A stretch of DNA of 64,000 nt from the NCBI RefSeq assembly GCF_018967645.1, contig NZ_JAHLZF010000006.1:78506-142505 (forward strand). The letters are read 5' to 3'. Position 1 is the first letter of the stretch. Each line of letters opens with the position of its first letter. This document shows, piece after piece, positions 45,214-53,071 of the stretch. The DNA is from Allobacillus halotolerans. GTDB taxonomy: Bacteria > Bacillota > Bacilli > Bacillales > Alkalibacillaceae. The position numbers and the translations under genes are program-made. The notes below the pieces were generated by a model. That model was not told the DNA's origin and searched no databases. It saw only the letters and a list, made by a program, of their open reading frames with translations.

Positions 45214-45705
45214 TTAAGAATGAAAGAATTTAAATGATGGGTCAATCGTCTCTTTAATCGTTAAAACAACAAAAGAATTTACTGGAACTCTTCGTTTGTC
45301 CGTTGGTGAACCTGGATTAATCAATAATGTCTTTTGATGATAACGAAGATACGGAATGTGCGAATGACCGAATAAAACGACATCTACTTGCTCACTCTCA
45401 AATGCTTCCAAAGCTCTTTTCTCCGTCGTGCCCTTTGTACCGTCTCCATGAAAAACACCGATATGAAATCCTTTTATATTCAGGAGTAACTTTTCTGGAA
45501 AGCTCTCTACTATTTCAACTTGATCAATATTCCCTCTAACGCCTTTTACCTCAGCGAACCGACTCAATTCCTCATAGACTTCAAGTGAAGACCAATCTCC
45601 TGTATGGATAATCAAGTCAGCTCTCTCCAATTCAGATAACAGGGGTATTGGTAGTGTTTCCGCTTTCTTAGGCATGTGAGTATCACCGATTACAATGACC
45701 CTCAT
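45214..45705 (-). CDS. Metallophosphoesterase (YfcE/YsnB type)
   Basis: A 163-residue calcineurin-like phosphoesterase: GDTHMPK (7-13), HTGDW, VRGNIDQ, GVFHGDG and FGHSHIPY are the five metal-binding motifs in order, and INPGSPTDKRR ends the domain. Members are phosphodiesterases of unclear physiological substrate. The frame extends eight codons upstream, but AAAGGAG precedes the ATG at 45705 with 7-base spacing. Cytoplasmic; monocistronic, divergent from the DUF421 gene. Confidence 0.92.
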   Translation of the reverse strand: MRVIVIGDTHMPKKAETLPIPLLSELERADLIIHTGDWSSLEVYEELSRFAEVKGVRGNIDQVEIVESFPEKLLLNIKGFHIGVFHGDGTKGTTEKRALEAFESEQVDVVLFGHSHIPYLRYHQKTLLINPGSPTDKRRVPVNSFVVLTIKETIDPSFKFFHS

Positions 45706-45848
45706 GGTTAGCTCCTTTCTAAAGTACATCTCTTTGACAGTAAATGAAAATTAAATGAAACAGCTTGGACATTGCCCTTAAAAAGTTTGCTTACTCACTA
45801 ACAGGGGTACTGTTTATGCGACTAATCAAAAAAGGAGGATATCCGTCA

Positions 45849-46526
45849 ATGATGTTTCAAACGATCGCTGTTTCATTAATTATCGGCTTAATCGGTGTCG
45901 TCATTATAACACGATTGCTTGGTAGAAAAGAGCTTTCCCAAGTGACACCTCTAGACTTCGTATACGCACTAATATTAGGTGGAATAATCGAAGAATCCAT
46001 TTACGAAGACCAAGCTAAATTTTATCACATTATTTTTGCACTTGCACTATGGGCTTTTTTAATTTGGGCAATTGAAACTTTACTCGTTAAATATGATAAA
46101 TTACGGCCGATTGTTAAAGGTCGTGCCATCACACTCATTAAAGATGGAAAGTTAAATATTAAGAATGTGGAGAAAGCAAAGTTAGAGACGGAACAACTTC
46201 GAACACTTTTACGAATGCAAGGAATTTTTTCCATTGAACAAGTTCAACACGCCATTTTAGAAACAAGTGGTTTAGTCAGTGTGATTAAGAAAGCCAGATA
46301 TGACCAGGCGGATAAAGATGAACTATTAGATGATTTCGAACAAAATCACCCGAGTTATTTATTTATAGAAGAAGGAGATATCAGTAAGCGAGACCTGGAA
46401 GCTGCTGGTAAAACGAAAGATTGGTTGCTTGAGCAATTGAGGGATCAAAATATTGAGGTGAAAGATATTTACTTTGCTGAATGGCATCCAAATAACGGTT
46501 TCAACATTCAAACGTATGACAACTAA
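45849..46526 (+). CDS. DUF421/YetF-family membrane protein
   Basis: A 225-residue protein with three N-terminal helices (about 5-75), the second preceded by LLGRKELSQVTPLDFVYALILGG (in part: LLGRKELSQVTPLDFVYALI), the family hallmark, and a soluble C-terminal alpha/beta domain. Relatives in Bacillus (YetF, YrbG, YdfR) are linked to spores and germination. The frame opens 28 codons earlier; AGGAGG 10 bases before the ATG at 45849 sets the start. Function not established. Confidence 0.88.
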   Translation: MMFQTIAVSLIIGLIGVVIITRLLGRKELSQVTPLDFVYALILGGIIEESIYEDQAKFYHIIFALALWAFLIWAIETLLVKYDKLRPIVKGRAITLIKDGKLNIKNVEKAKLETEQLRTLLRMQGIFSIEQVQHAILETSGLVSVIKKARYDQADKDELLDDFEQNHPSYLFIEEGDISKRDLEAAGKTKDWLLEQLRDQNIEVKDIYFAEWHPNNGFNIQTYDN

Positions 46527-46593
46527 CCGTTATTGACTTTCTATATCTCAAAAGATACGCTAACATTATCATTTAAATGGGAGCGTTTGTATC

Positions 46594-47382
46594 ATGAGAG
46601 ATTACCCTAAAATATTAAGAGAAAAAATCCGAAATGGTGAATTTAATCATACAACTTCCGGACATTGTGAAGATTTTGTACAAGCGAATGTTGTTATTTT
46701 ACCCAAAGAATATGCATTTGACTTTTTTCTATTTGCTTATCGGAATCCAAAATCATGCCCGATCATCGACGTGTTGGAACCAGGTGAGGTGGAATCAAAC
46801 CTTGCGAATGGCTCAGATATTCGGACCGATGTGCCGAAATACCGAGTTTATCATGACGGGAAAGTCGACCGAGAACTCAGTTCCATTGAATCTATTTGGA
46901 ACAATGATTTGGTCACATTTTTAATTGGCTGCAGTTTTACATTTGAAAAAACATTACTTGATGCTGGAATTTCTTTAAGACATATTACAGAAGGTAAAAA
47001 TGTTGCCATGTATACGACAACGATCCCTACAACGTCGGCGGGTGTGTTCCACGGACCTCTCGTCGTTTCGATGCGACCAATCAAAAAAACCTTAATTGAA
47101 AAAGCTCGCCAAATTACGGCAAACTATCCAAACATGCACGGTGCACCAGTTCATATCGGTGAACCAGATCAAATTGGAATCGAAGCAATTGACCGACCTG
47201 ATTTCGGCGATGCGGTCAAAATAGAAGATGATGAAGAACCTGTCTTTTGGGCTTGTGGAGTGACACCTCAAATGGCTGCGGTAAAAGGTAAGGTGCCTTT
47301 TATGATCACACATTCTCCAGGGCATATGTTTGTTACGGATGTAACCAATGATGACTTTTTAGAAAATCGCACTTCATTATAA
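46594..47382 (+). CDS. Putative hydro-lyase, YcsI/DUF1445 family
   Basis: A 262-residue protein matching the YcsI family (related to D-glutamate cyclase): TSGHCEDFVQANVVILP near the start, SFTFEKTLLDAG and GPLVVSMRP in the middle, PVFWACGVTPQMA and THSPGHMFVTD at the end, all family motifs. B. subtilis ycsI lies beside the kipI-pxp (oxoprolinase) genes; no such genes are here. Substrate unproven. GGGAGCG precedes the ATG. 68 bases downstream of the DUF421 gene. Confidence 0.88.
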   Translation: MRDYPKILREKIRNGEFNHTTSGHCEDFVQANVVILPKEYAFDFFLFAYRNPKSCPIIDVLEPGEVESNLANGSDIRTDVPKYRVYHDGKVDRELSSIESIWNNDLVTFLIGCSFTFEKTLLDAGISLRHITEGKNVAMYTTTIPTTSAGVFHGPLVVSMRPIKKTLIEKARQITANYPNMHGAPVHIGEPDQIGIEAIDRPDFGDAVKIEDDEEPVFWACGVTPQMAAVKGKVPFMITHSPGHMFVTDVTNDDFLENRTSL

Positions 47383-47413
47383 TTATTTTTTTTCGAATAG
47401 GTATCTATATAAA

Positions 47414-47540
47414 CGCTATCCTTGATGAAGACACTTCTAATTGGGGATAGCATCCCTTTTTGGCTCGCTATCTTTGATTAGGACGCTTCTATTCAAGGAT
47501 ATAGCTCATCTTTTTCGAGCGCTATCTTTGATTAGCGCTT
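47414..47540. repeat. Second 52-54-bp repeat array (about 2.4 units)
   Basis: Units start CGCTATC at 47414, 47466 and 47520 (52 and 54 bp apart); each has CGCTATCYTTGAT-A and then GACRCTTCTA. The ACGCTTCTAT core and the spacing resemble the array at 36.6 kb, but the sequences have diverged. Confidence 0.7.
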
Positions 47541-47576
47541 ACAAAACTAGTTAAAACCGACTGATTTAGCACACAT

Positions 47577-47607
47577 AAAAAGCACTGACCGAAGTCAGTG
47601 CTTTTTC
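47577..47607. terminator. Hairpin terminator after the repeat array
   Basis: AAAAAGCACTGAC / GTCAGTGCTTTTT, loop CGAA: perfect 13-bp stem usable from both sides. Confidence 0.9.
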
Positions 47608-47652
47608 ATTTTTAGAATTATGCCCTATCTTTATTTTCACTGTAAGGATAGG

Positions 47653-48111
47653 TTATCGTCCGCTCACCGAATCTTTATGATATCCCCCTTTGGCTTCGTA
47701 TAAAGATTCATCTGGTACTGCTTTTTCAATCAATGGAAATAATTCTCTTTCTTCTAAACGAATATGTTCATCCAATAGGTGTCCCAATTCATTCAGTTTG
47801 TCATAGTTTTTTATAGGAAGACTTCGTAATTCTTTCACCAAGCCTCTGATCTTCGTGTGTTGATAGAGAGCTTTTTTAACCAACGCTTCATCTGGCTCCT
47901 CAGCATAAATCAAATAGATTGGAAACAGAATCATTTCTTCATCTTGAAAATGAGGCTCCCCATCTTCCTTCCAAAATTCGTTCATTTCCTCAATCAATGT
48001 TTTATAGCTTTTGGAACTTTTTTCTGTGCCAGCTCTTTTGAAATCCAAAGCAACAACTAGCGCATGATGATGATGGTGGGATAGTGGTGTCAGTGCTTCA
48101 TGCCGCTTCAT
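47653..48111 (-). CDS. Hemerythrin-like cation-binding protein
   Basis: A 152-residue four-helix protein with the hemerythrin ligand pattern: HHHHHA near 12-16, H-F-Q-D-E-E (54-59), H in YQHTKIRG (about 84) and DEHIRLEERELFP (about 116-128). Expected to hold a di-iron site that binds O2, NO or acts as an iron sensor. It lies 25 bases after a Cu(A)-type lipoprotein gene, so both are one transcript, next to a Crp/Fnr regulator and a RIC-like protein. AGGAGGG precedes the ATG. Confidence 0.9.
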   Translation of the reverse strand: MKRHEALTPLSHHHHHALVVALDFKRAGTEKSSKSYKTLIEEMNEFWKEDGEPHFQDEEMILFPIYLIYAEEPDEALVKKALYQHTKIRGLVKELRSLPIKNYDKLNELGHLLDEHIRLEERELFPLIEKAVPDESLYEAKGGYHKDSVSGR

Positions 48112-48136
48112 CCCTTACCCTCCTATGGTGCATGAT

Positions 48137-48517
48137 TTAAGAAACTTGGATGGTCGTTACCATATCTGCATGGCCTTGACCACATGGGATACTACAACGA
48201 ACCGTATATTCTCCTGCTTCTAGTTCAACCGTTTTACTTCCTTCGCCTTCTAATTCAAAGCCATCCAGTTCATCAATTGTGATTCCATGCATTCCTTCCG
48301 CATTGACCAATTCAATTGTGACGTCTCCAGCTTTTGCTTGATATTCTTCTTGATCAAAATCCCAGTTGGATGCTTCTAAAACAACTTTCTCACTTGTATC
48401 AGAAGAAGAAGATTGATCCTCGGATGCTGATGACTCATCGTCTCCTCCACCACATGCAGCCAACACGAGAATTAACCCCATTAAAATTAAAAATGAAATC
48501 CCCTTGAAACCTTTCAT
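48137..48517 (-). CDS. Cupredoxin lipoprotein with Cu(A)-type motif
   Basis: A 126-residue lipoprotein: lipobox AAC (Cys 22), Ser/Glu/Asp-rich linker to about 45, then a cupredoxin domain. H77 and the C-terminal C108-x3-C112-x3-H116-x2-M119 reproduce the Cu(A) ligand set of cytochrome oxidase subunit II and N2O reductase, but there is no transmembrane oxidase anchor or oxidase gene nearby. Likely an extracytoplasmic copper or electron carrier. First gene of a unit with the hemerythrin protein; a Crp-like site lies upstream. Confidence 0.88.
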   Translation of the reverse strand: MKGFKGISFLILMGLILVLAACGGGDDESSASEDQSSSSDTSEKVVLEASNWDFDQEEYQAKAGDVTIELVNAEGMHGITIDELDGFELEGEGSKTVELEAGEYTVRCSIPCGQGHADMVTTIQVS

Positions 48518-48587
48518 AAATAAACTCCTCCTTTGGTTTTTCTATCTGTCTTACTAACTACAGTATAAATCCCAAAGGAATTCAAAT

Positions 48588-48603
48588 TGTGTTCCAAATC
48601 ACG
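48588..48603 (-). promoter_or_regulatory. Crp/Fnr-like site upstream of the Cu(A) lipoprotein gene
   Basis: TGTGT-TCCAAA-TCACG, two mismatches from TGTGA-N6-TCACA, 71-86 bases before the start codon. Weaker than the site at 49524-49539 but placed similarly. Confidence 0.45.
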
Positions 48604-48745
48604 TTTTCGCAATGCTTTTTGACAATATTGTGTCTAGGTTAGTTAAATTGTTGAACAACTGATGATTGGGGTTTCTTTTGTTTTAAGTGAAATATACTCA
48701 TTCGATTGGATGCCTTTATCTACTTCGCTTAAAGCAAGGGAAAAA

Positions 48746-49429
48746 TTATGTATAATCGATTAGTTTGTCTTCATCCAGTATATGAATTTCCTTACGGCTA
48801 TGATCGATAATGCCTTCTTTTTTTAACCGATTTAAAGAACGATTGACTGACTCTCTTGTTACACCAATCAAACTAGCGAAATCGGTATTGGTCATTGGCA
48901 TGCGGATACGAATCGTTCCATCTTCCTGTTGCTCTCCTAGTTCTTTTGAAAATCGCAATAATGTACTAACGATACGTGAAAATACACTTTGAGAAGTAAT
49001 CGACTGAATTCGGTTCTGTAACTCTAACAATTTTTTACCCATAACTTTCATCACCTTAATGGAAATTTCAGGTTTACGAAACATTAAGGCATCAAATTCT
49101 TTTATTGGGATGGAAAGCAAGGTCACTTCGGTGATTGTTACTGCTGTTGCAGGATTTGGTGTTTCATCAAAAAAGCCAACATGTGGAAACATTTCATTTG
49201 AATGCAAGAAGGAAATAATTTGTTCTTGCCCTTCTTCACTGACTTTGTATACCTTTACCAATCCTGACAAGATAAAGTAAACAGCCTTTCGTTCTTCACC
49301 TTCTATAAAAATATTCGTTCCCTTAGGAAAACTCCGCTGATTGGAAATCTCCGCCACTCCAGCTAACTCATTACTTGTCAAATCTGAAAAAATAGGAAAT
49401 TGCCTAAAAAACTCAGGAGAATATACCAT
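48746..49429 (-). CDS. Crp/Fnr-family transcriptional regulator
   Basis: A 227-residue regulator: N-terminal cyclic-nucleotide-like beta-roll (about 10-120: FPKGTNIFIEGE, YFILSGLVKVYK) and a C-terminal winged helix (about 150-225: TNTDFASLIGVTRESVNRSLNRL, recognition helix TRESVNRSLNRL). It lacks the N-terminal or C-terminal Cys cluster of Fnr, so no Fe-S sensing is expected; heme or direct redox sensing is possible. The RESVNR helix fits recognition of TGTGA half-sites. Divergent from the RIC-like gene with a near-perfect TGTGA-N6-GCACA site between. Confidence 0.9.
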   Translation of the reverse strand: MVYSPEFFRQFPIFSDLTSNELAGVAEISNQRSFPKGTNIFIEGEERKAVYFILSGLVKVYKVSEEGQEQIISFLHSNEMFPHVGFFDETPNPATAVTITEVTLLSIPIKEFDALMFRKPEISIKVMKVMGKKLLELQNRIQSITSQSVFSRIVSTLLRFSKELGEQQEDGTIRIRMPMTNTDFASLIGVTRESVNRSLNRLKKEGIIDHSRKEIHILDEDKLIDYT

Positions 49430-49523
49430 TAAAAAACATCCTCTCTTTCACAATCATCTACTTTCATTATATAGAAGATTGTTTTACTTTTCATTGAACG
49501 AATATGACTTTTTCATTTCGTTT

Positions 49524-49539
49524 TGTGACCTATCGCACA
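49524..49539. promoter_or_regulatory. Crp/Fnr-like operator between the regulator and RIC-like gene
   Basis: TGTGA-CCTATC-GCACA, one mismatch from TGTGA-N6-TCACA, about 64-79 bases before the RIC-like start and about 95 bases before the regulator start. Confidence 0.65.
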
Positions 49540-49602
49540 GCCAATACTGAAACGACCATTTAAACTACATAGTATATCGTTAAAATATAAGGAGGATGAC
49601 AA

Positions 49603-50247
49603 ATGGAAGGAATATTTACGCTTGAATCGAAAACTGGAAATATTGTTCTTGATTTTCCAAAATCAAGTTCCATTCTTAAAGGAAACAATATAGGATTTTG
49701 TTGTAAGAATAATCGACCAATAGGTGAGATCTCAGAAGATTTAGGATTAGATAAACATGAAATATTGCATCAATTAAACGAATTATATATCAAAAATCAA
49801 CCAAACGAAGAGACTGTCAACCAATTGGATATGGATTCCGTCAATCAAATAACCTCGTATATCCTCGAACGCCATCAAGAATTTAAAAAAGACCTTGATG
49901 AAGTTGATGGTTACGTAACAAAGATTTACCGAGTGCATGGAGGAAGATTTCCTGAACTTGTAAGTATTCATAGTTTGTATCAGATGCTTAAGGAGCAACT
50001 CAGCCATGTGATGCAACGAAAAGAAAATGTGCTTCTTCCAATGAAAGAGCAACCAGATTCCAATGAGAAAGATGTCCAATTAAAACAATTACTGATCAAC
50101 CTCGAGCAAGATTACAAAAATATTGAAGAATTGATTACATCTCTCCGAAAAACGACAGAAGCACTCGGTGAGCCAGAAGGCGTTTGTACAACTTTCAAGC
50201 TTACCTTTTTAAAATTGGACGAGATGTTTTTGAAGAAGTATTGTTAA
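49603..50247 (+). CDS. RIC/ScdA-like protein with degenerate di-iron domain
   Basis: The N-terminal ScdA_N domain (about 10-62) keeps the GFCCKNNRPI double-Cys motif. The following hemerythrin-like domain is altered: compared with E. coli YtfE (ligands H84, H105, H129, E133, H160, H204, E208), only the first two His (H91, H112) remain; the H129 position is Val, E133 is Lys, H160 is Gln (EQD), and the protein ends at 214 before the last helix with H204/E208. Intact homologues repair Fe-S clusters after NO or peroxide. Here an altered, perhaps iron-free role is inferred. AGGAGG precedes the ATG. Confidence 0.82.
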   Translation: MEGIFTLESKTGNIVLDFPKSSSILKGNNIGFCCKNNRPIGEISEDLGLDKHEILHQLNELYIKNQPNEETVNQLDMDSVNQITSYILERHQEFKKDLDEVDGYVTKIYRVHGGRFPELVSIHSLYQMLKEQLSHVMQRKENVLLPMKEQPDSNEKDVQLKQLLINLEQDYKNIEELITSLRKTTEALGEPEGVCTTFKLTFLKLDEMFLKKYC

Positions 50248-50290
50248 TCTAATTGGAGAGTAAGTATTTAATAAATAAATTAGGATAGAA

Positions 50291-50330
50291 AAAGGCAATC
50301 TTCATCATTTCTGAAGATTGCCCTTGTTGT
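50291..50330. terminator. Convergent terminator after the RIC-like gene
   Basis: GGCAATCTTC / GAAGATTGCC stem, loop ATCATTTCT; A/T runs on both sides. Confidence 0.85.
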
Positions 50331-50338
50331 ATTTACAA

Positions 50339-50779
50339 TTATTTCTCGTCGGATTCTTCGACATCTCCGACAGTGATTGATGCTTGTGGCATATTATGCT
50401 GACCTTTCGCAGTCGTATGAGCAAACATCTCATATACGCCTTCTTCTTCAAACGTGACTTCCACGGTATAGCTGCCGTCTCCATTGTTCGTCGTTTCAAC
50501 GGTTTCACTATTGTCCTGATCGCCCTTTTTCCAATACTCAAAGTTCATCTCTTCCGCATCAGTGACGTCTTCTTCTCCATAAGTAACCAAGGCTTTCAGT
50601 TCTACCGTTTCCCCTACTTCGACTTGTTCAGGGATATCAACTTCCACTTCCAATGCGGTTAACTCTTCTGACTCATTCGCATCATTTGAGGAATCTGTTG
50701 TCTCCTCCTGATCACCATTTGAACAAGCTGCTAACACAAGAACGAATAATGCCAAAATTATTAAACGTTTTATTTTCAT
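50339..50779 (-). CDS. YtkA-like (FixH-type) lipoprotein
   Basis: A 146-residue lipoprotein: lipobox AAC (Cys about 19), acidic linker, then an immunoglobulin-like YtkA domain (VEVDIPEQVEVGETVELKALVTYG, in part; GSYTVEVTFEEEGVYEMFAHTTAKGQHNMPQ with HNM at the copper-like position). Family members are linked to copper handling and oxidase assembly. The frame opens five codons upstream; GGAGG 8 bases before the ATG at 50779 sets the start. Its neighbours (Cu(A) protein, Sco1 elsewhere) suggest a copper theme. Confidence 0.85.
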   Translation of the reverse strand: MKIKRLIILALFVLVLAACSNGDQEETTDSSNDANESEELTALEVEVDIPEQVEVGETVELKALVTYGEEDVTDAEEMNFEYWKKGDQDNSETVETTNNGDGSYTVEVTFEEEGVYEMFAHTTAKGQHNMPQASITVGDVEESDEK

Positions 50780-50917
50780 TTGTTTTTCCTCCATTTGTCA
50801 TCAAAATTGCTGTTTCTTTATTCAATTTAACATAGTATTCATTATTCATTTAATAAAATCTTTGAAGAGTTTATGAATACTTTGCATAGTGTTCCGTATT
50901 GGTGTACAAATTACCTA

Positions 50918-50943
50918 GTTTTAAGATATCGCTTTCCGGAAAT
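50918..50943 (+). promoter_or_regulatory. Sigma-B-like promoter of the CBS-domain gene
   Basis: GTTTTA, 14-base spacer, GGAAAT; one or two mismatches from GTTTAA-N13-15-GGGWAW, about 70 bases before the start codon. Confidence 0.35.
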
Positions 50944-51009
50944 AGTATTACTGTGGGTCAAACAAGACCCAATGAGGCATAAGAATTTCATCTAAAGGAG
51001 GTTATCAAC

Positions 51010-51429
51010 ATGCCTATGGTTAAAGAAGTTATGACAGAAACCGTCATTGCAGCAGATTCAACAGACAATCTTACGGATACAGCGAAAGAGATGAAAAATC
51101 ATGACATTGGAGACCTCCCAGTGTTGGAAGGTAATAAGCTAAAAGGCGTTGTTACCGATCGTGATATCGTGATTCGCGGATTGGCAGAAGGAAAGAATCC
51201 AGAGAACACGGAAGTTAATGAAATCATGACAAGCAAAGTCATTAGTGCAGCTCCTGACACGGATGTTCGCGAAGGAGTTGAGCAAATGGAAAGTCATCAA
51301 GTGAAACGCCTATTCGTCGTCGAAAATGATGAGTTAAAAGGTGTTGTCTCAATAGGTGACTTAGCCAGAAACCCTCAAACGAAAGATATTGTCGATGAAG
51401 CGCAAAGCGCAATTAAAGAAGAAAAATAA
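51010..51429 (+). CDS. Two-CBS-domain protein (YhcV-like)
   Basis: A 139-residue protein made of two CBS domains (about 1-60 and 68-128), start VKEVMTETVIAADSTDNLTD, VVTDRDIVIRGLAEG and VVSIGDLAR being the strand-helix turns of the fold. CBS pairs bind adenine nucleotides; YhcV of B. subtilis is the closest type. AAAGGAGG precedes the ATG. A sigma-B-like promoter suggests general-stress control. Exact ligand unknown. Monocistronic. Confidence 0.88.
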   Translation: MPMVKEVMTETVIAADSTDNLTDTAKEMKNHDIGDLPVLEGNKLKGVVTDRDIVIRGLAEGKNPENTEVNEIMTSKVISAAPDTDVREGVEQMESHQVKRLFVVENDELKGVVSIGDLARNPQTKDIVDEAQSAIKEEK

Positions 51430-51439
51430 ATAATAGCTA

Positions 51440-51474
51440 TAATGCCCACCTCCATTTCAAAGGTGGGCATTTTC
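51440..51474. terminator. Convergent terminator between CBS and DUF488 genes
   Basis: AATGCCCACCT / AGGTGGGCATT stem, loop CCATTTCA, then TTTC; the reverse run gives AATTATTATTT-like sequence. Confidence 0.85.
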
Positions 51475-52027
51475 ATGCGTTCAGTTCTGGATAAACAACA
51501 GATCCATCCTCTTCAATGATTGGCATCGCACCCCATCGGCCTAATTCATGTTCAACAAGTTCTACTTCGTTTTTGGAATTATCGATGATGTGATACACCT
51601 TCCATCCATTGGCTTGTAGCCAGTTACTGATTAATAAACGATGACAACGTGAAGGGTGCCTTTCTGAACAGAAATAAACAAGGTTATGGTTTTTCGCTGT
51701 ACGTTGAAGTTCATTTACTCCCTCTAAAAAATCTTCGGTTAATGTATAATCCGCGTAGTTATGAAAAGATCGATTGTTCCACCCATCATTCAATTCTTCC
51801 TGAAATGATATTGATTTTGTTCGTCTTCCACCAAGAAGAGGAAAGTGTTGATAAGCGATTGTTGATTCTGGTAGCCACTGTTCCATCCGCTCTTTTTTAA
51901 AATGAGGAAACTTCCGACTACCCGGGAAGGCTCGGACGTCTGCGACAAAATCAATATCCGCATAGGAAAGCATTTTCAAAAAATAATCTTGGCTATGAAC
52001 AGAATGACCGACTGTATAGATATTCAT
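51473..52027 (-). CDS. DUF488 family protein
   Basis: A 184-residue alpha/beta protein with the DUF488 motifs YTVGHSVHSQDYF (4-16), ADVRAFPGSRKFPHF (about 29-43) and LVYFCSERHPSRCHR (about 129-143), a Cys/His-rich segment resembling a metal or nucleophile site. Function not established; some members are near DNA-repair genes. AGGAGG precedes the ATG. Monocistronic, converging with the CBS gene. Confidence 0.9.
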   Translation of the reverse strand: MNIYTVGHSVHSQDYFLKMLSYADIDFVADVRAFPGSRKFPHFKKERMEQWLPESTIAYQHFPLLGGRRTKSISFQEELNDGWNNRSFHNYADYTLTEDFLEGVNELQRTAKNHNLVYFCSERHPSRCHRLLISNWLQANGWKVYHIIDNSKNEVELVEHELGRWGAMPIIEEDGSVVYPELNA

Positions 52028-52186
52028 TCAAATTCCTCCTCTTTCGTAGCACTTCATTTACTCAGTTCCCTTCCCTCATAAGATTAATCGTCATTCATTT
52101 GGAACGGAAAGCTTTTTTATTTGAAGAATCTTCATTATAATGAGTAATGAACATGATAGAGTAAGTCAACATTGGAGGAATAGATA

Positions 52187-52426
52187 ATGGCTTTTGTAAT
52201 TACTGCCCCTTGCCAAGATGAAATGGCAGGTGAATGTGTAGAGGTCTGTCCTGTCGACTGCATTGAAAAAGGACAAGATCAATATTATATCGATCCTGAA
52301 ATCTGTATCAATTGCGGTGCATGTCTTTCTGTATGCCCTGTGAGTGCAATTGTTGAAGATTTTGACATGATGCCTGATGAGGAAAAATACCTTAAAGCAG
52401 CCGAAGAATTTTTTAAACGAAGTTAA
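52187..52426 (+). CDS. Seven-iron ferredoxin
   Basis: A 79-residue ferredoxin. Cysteines fall at 9, 17, 21, 25, 40, 43, 46 and 50, exactly one position after those of Azotobacter FdI (8, 16, 20, 24, 39, 42, 45, 49), so a [3Fe-4S] cluster on C9/C17/C50 and a [4Fe-4S] cluster on C21/C40/C43/C46 are predicted, with C25 free. Cytoplasmic electron carrier; partner not evident. GGAGG precedes the ATG. Twenty bases before a membrane-protein gene. Confidence 0.93.
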   Translation: MAFVITAPCQDEMAGECVEVCPVDCIEKGQDQYYIDPEICINCGACLSVCPVSAIVEDFDMMPDEEKYLKAAEEFFKRS

Positions 52427-52446
52427 AGGACGCCGGAGGAACAGCC

Positions 52447-52929
52447 GTGAATTTCTTAATAAACGTCAAAAATAGTATTCAATTACCAAAGAAAGAAGCT
52501 TTATTTCGCTTAAACCGGGTTAGTATGCGAGATACAATGGTTTACGCACTGATTTTCACTTTCATTTTAGTTCTCCCTGATATTTTCCATGCATTTAAGT
52601 CTTATCAGGAAGTTGATTATTTTGGAATGCCGAGGGAATTGTACTTTATTCAACTGATTATTCTTTATCCAGCAACGATTTTTTTATTCGTCGTGATTGG
52701 ATTATCGGTTTTATCTGGACTCGCTGTCATTCTACGTAACTTGTTACATAGAAAACTAGCCTACCAACAGTTGTGGAAAATGACTGCGTTTTCCTTAACA
52801 ATCCCTATGATCTTCTATCTCATATTTCGTATCTTTCAAATTGAAACCGTTTGGATTAATTTACTGCCCTTGATGATCTACTTTTTCTTGATTACGAAAA
52901 TGATTTTGGTATTTCCACGTGTAAAATAA
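52447..52929 (+). CDS. DUF1189-like multi-pass membrane protein
   Basis: A 160-residue protein with about four hydrophobic helices; the start INVKNSIQLPKKEALFRLNRVSMRDTMVYA (in part: IQLPKKEALFRLNRV) resembles the DUF1189 N-terminus, but the large middle domain of typical 250-residue members is missing. Start is GTG, 7 bases after CCGGAGG. It follows the ferredoxin gene by 20 bases, so both are likely one transcript. Function unknown. Confidence 0.65.
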   Translation: MNFLINVKNSIQLPKKEALFRLNRVSMRDTMVYALIFTFILVLPDIFHAFKSYQEVDYFGMPRELYFIQLIILYPATIFLFVVIGLSVLSGLAVILRNLLHRKLAYQQLWKMTAFSLTIPMIFYLIFRIFQIETVWINLLPLMIYFFLITKMILVFPRVK

Positions 52930-52970
52930 TGAAACTGACCACAAATATAAGTAGAGAAAATTTATTATGT

Positions 52971-53000
52971 AAGCACTGACTTTAGTCGGTGCTTTTTTTG
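52971..53000 (+). terminator. Terminator after the DUF1189-like gene
   Basis: AAGCACTGAC / GTCGGTGCTT stem (one G-T), loop TTTA, then TTTTTTT. Sequence closely resembles the hairpin at 47577. Confidence 0.9.
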
Positions 53001-53071
53001 TATGTGAGCTAAGGGTTAGATGTTGGAGAAATTTATCACACTTATAAGAACAGGGTTTTAGAAAGATTTCA

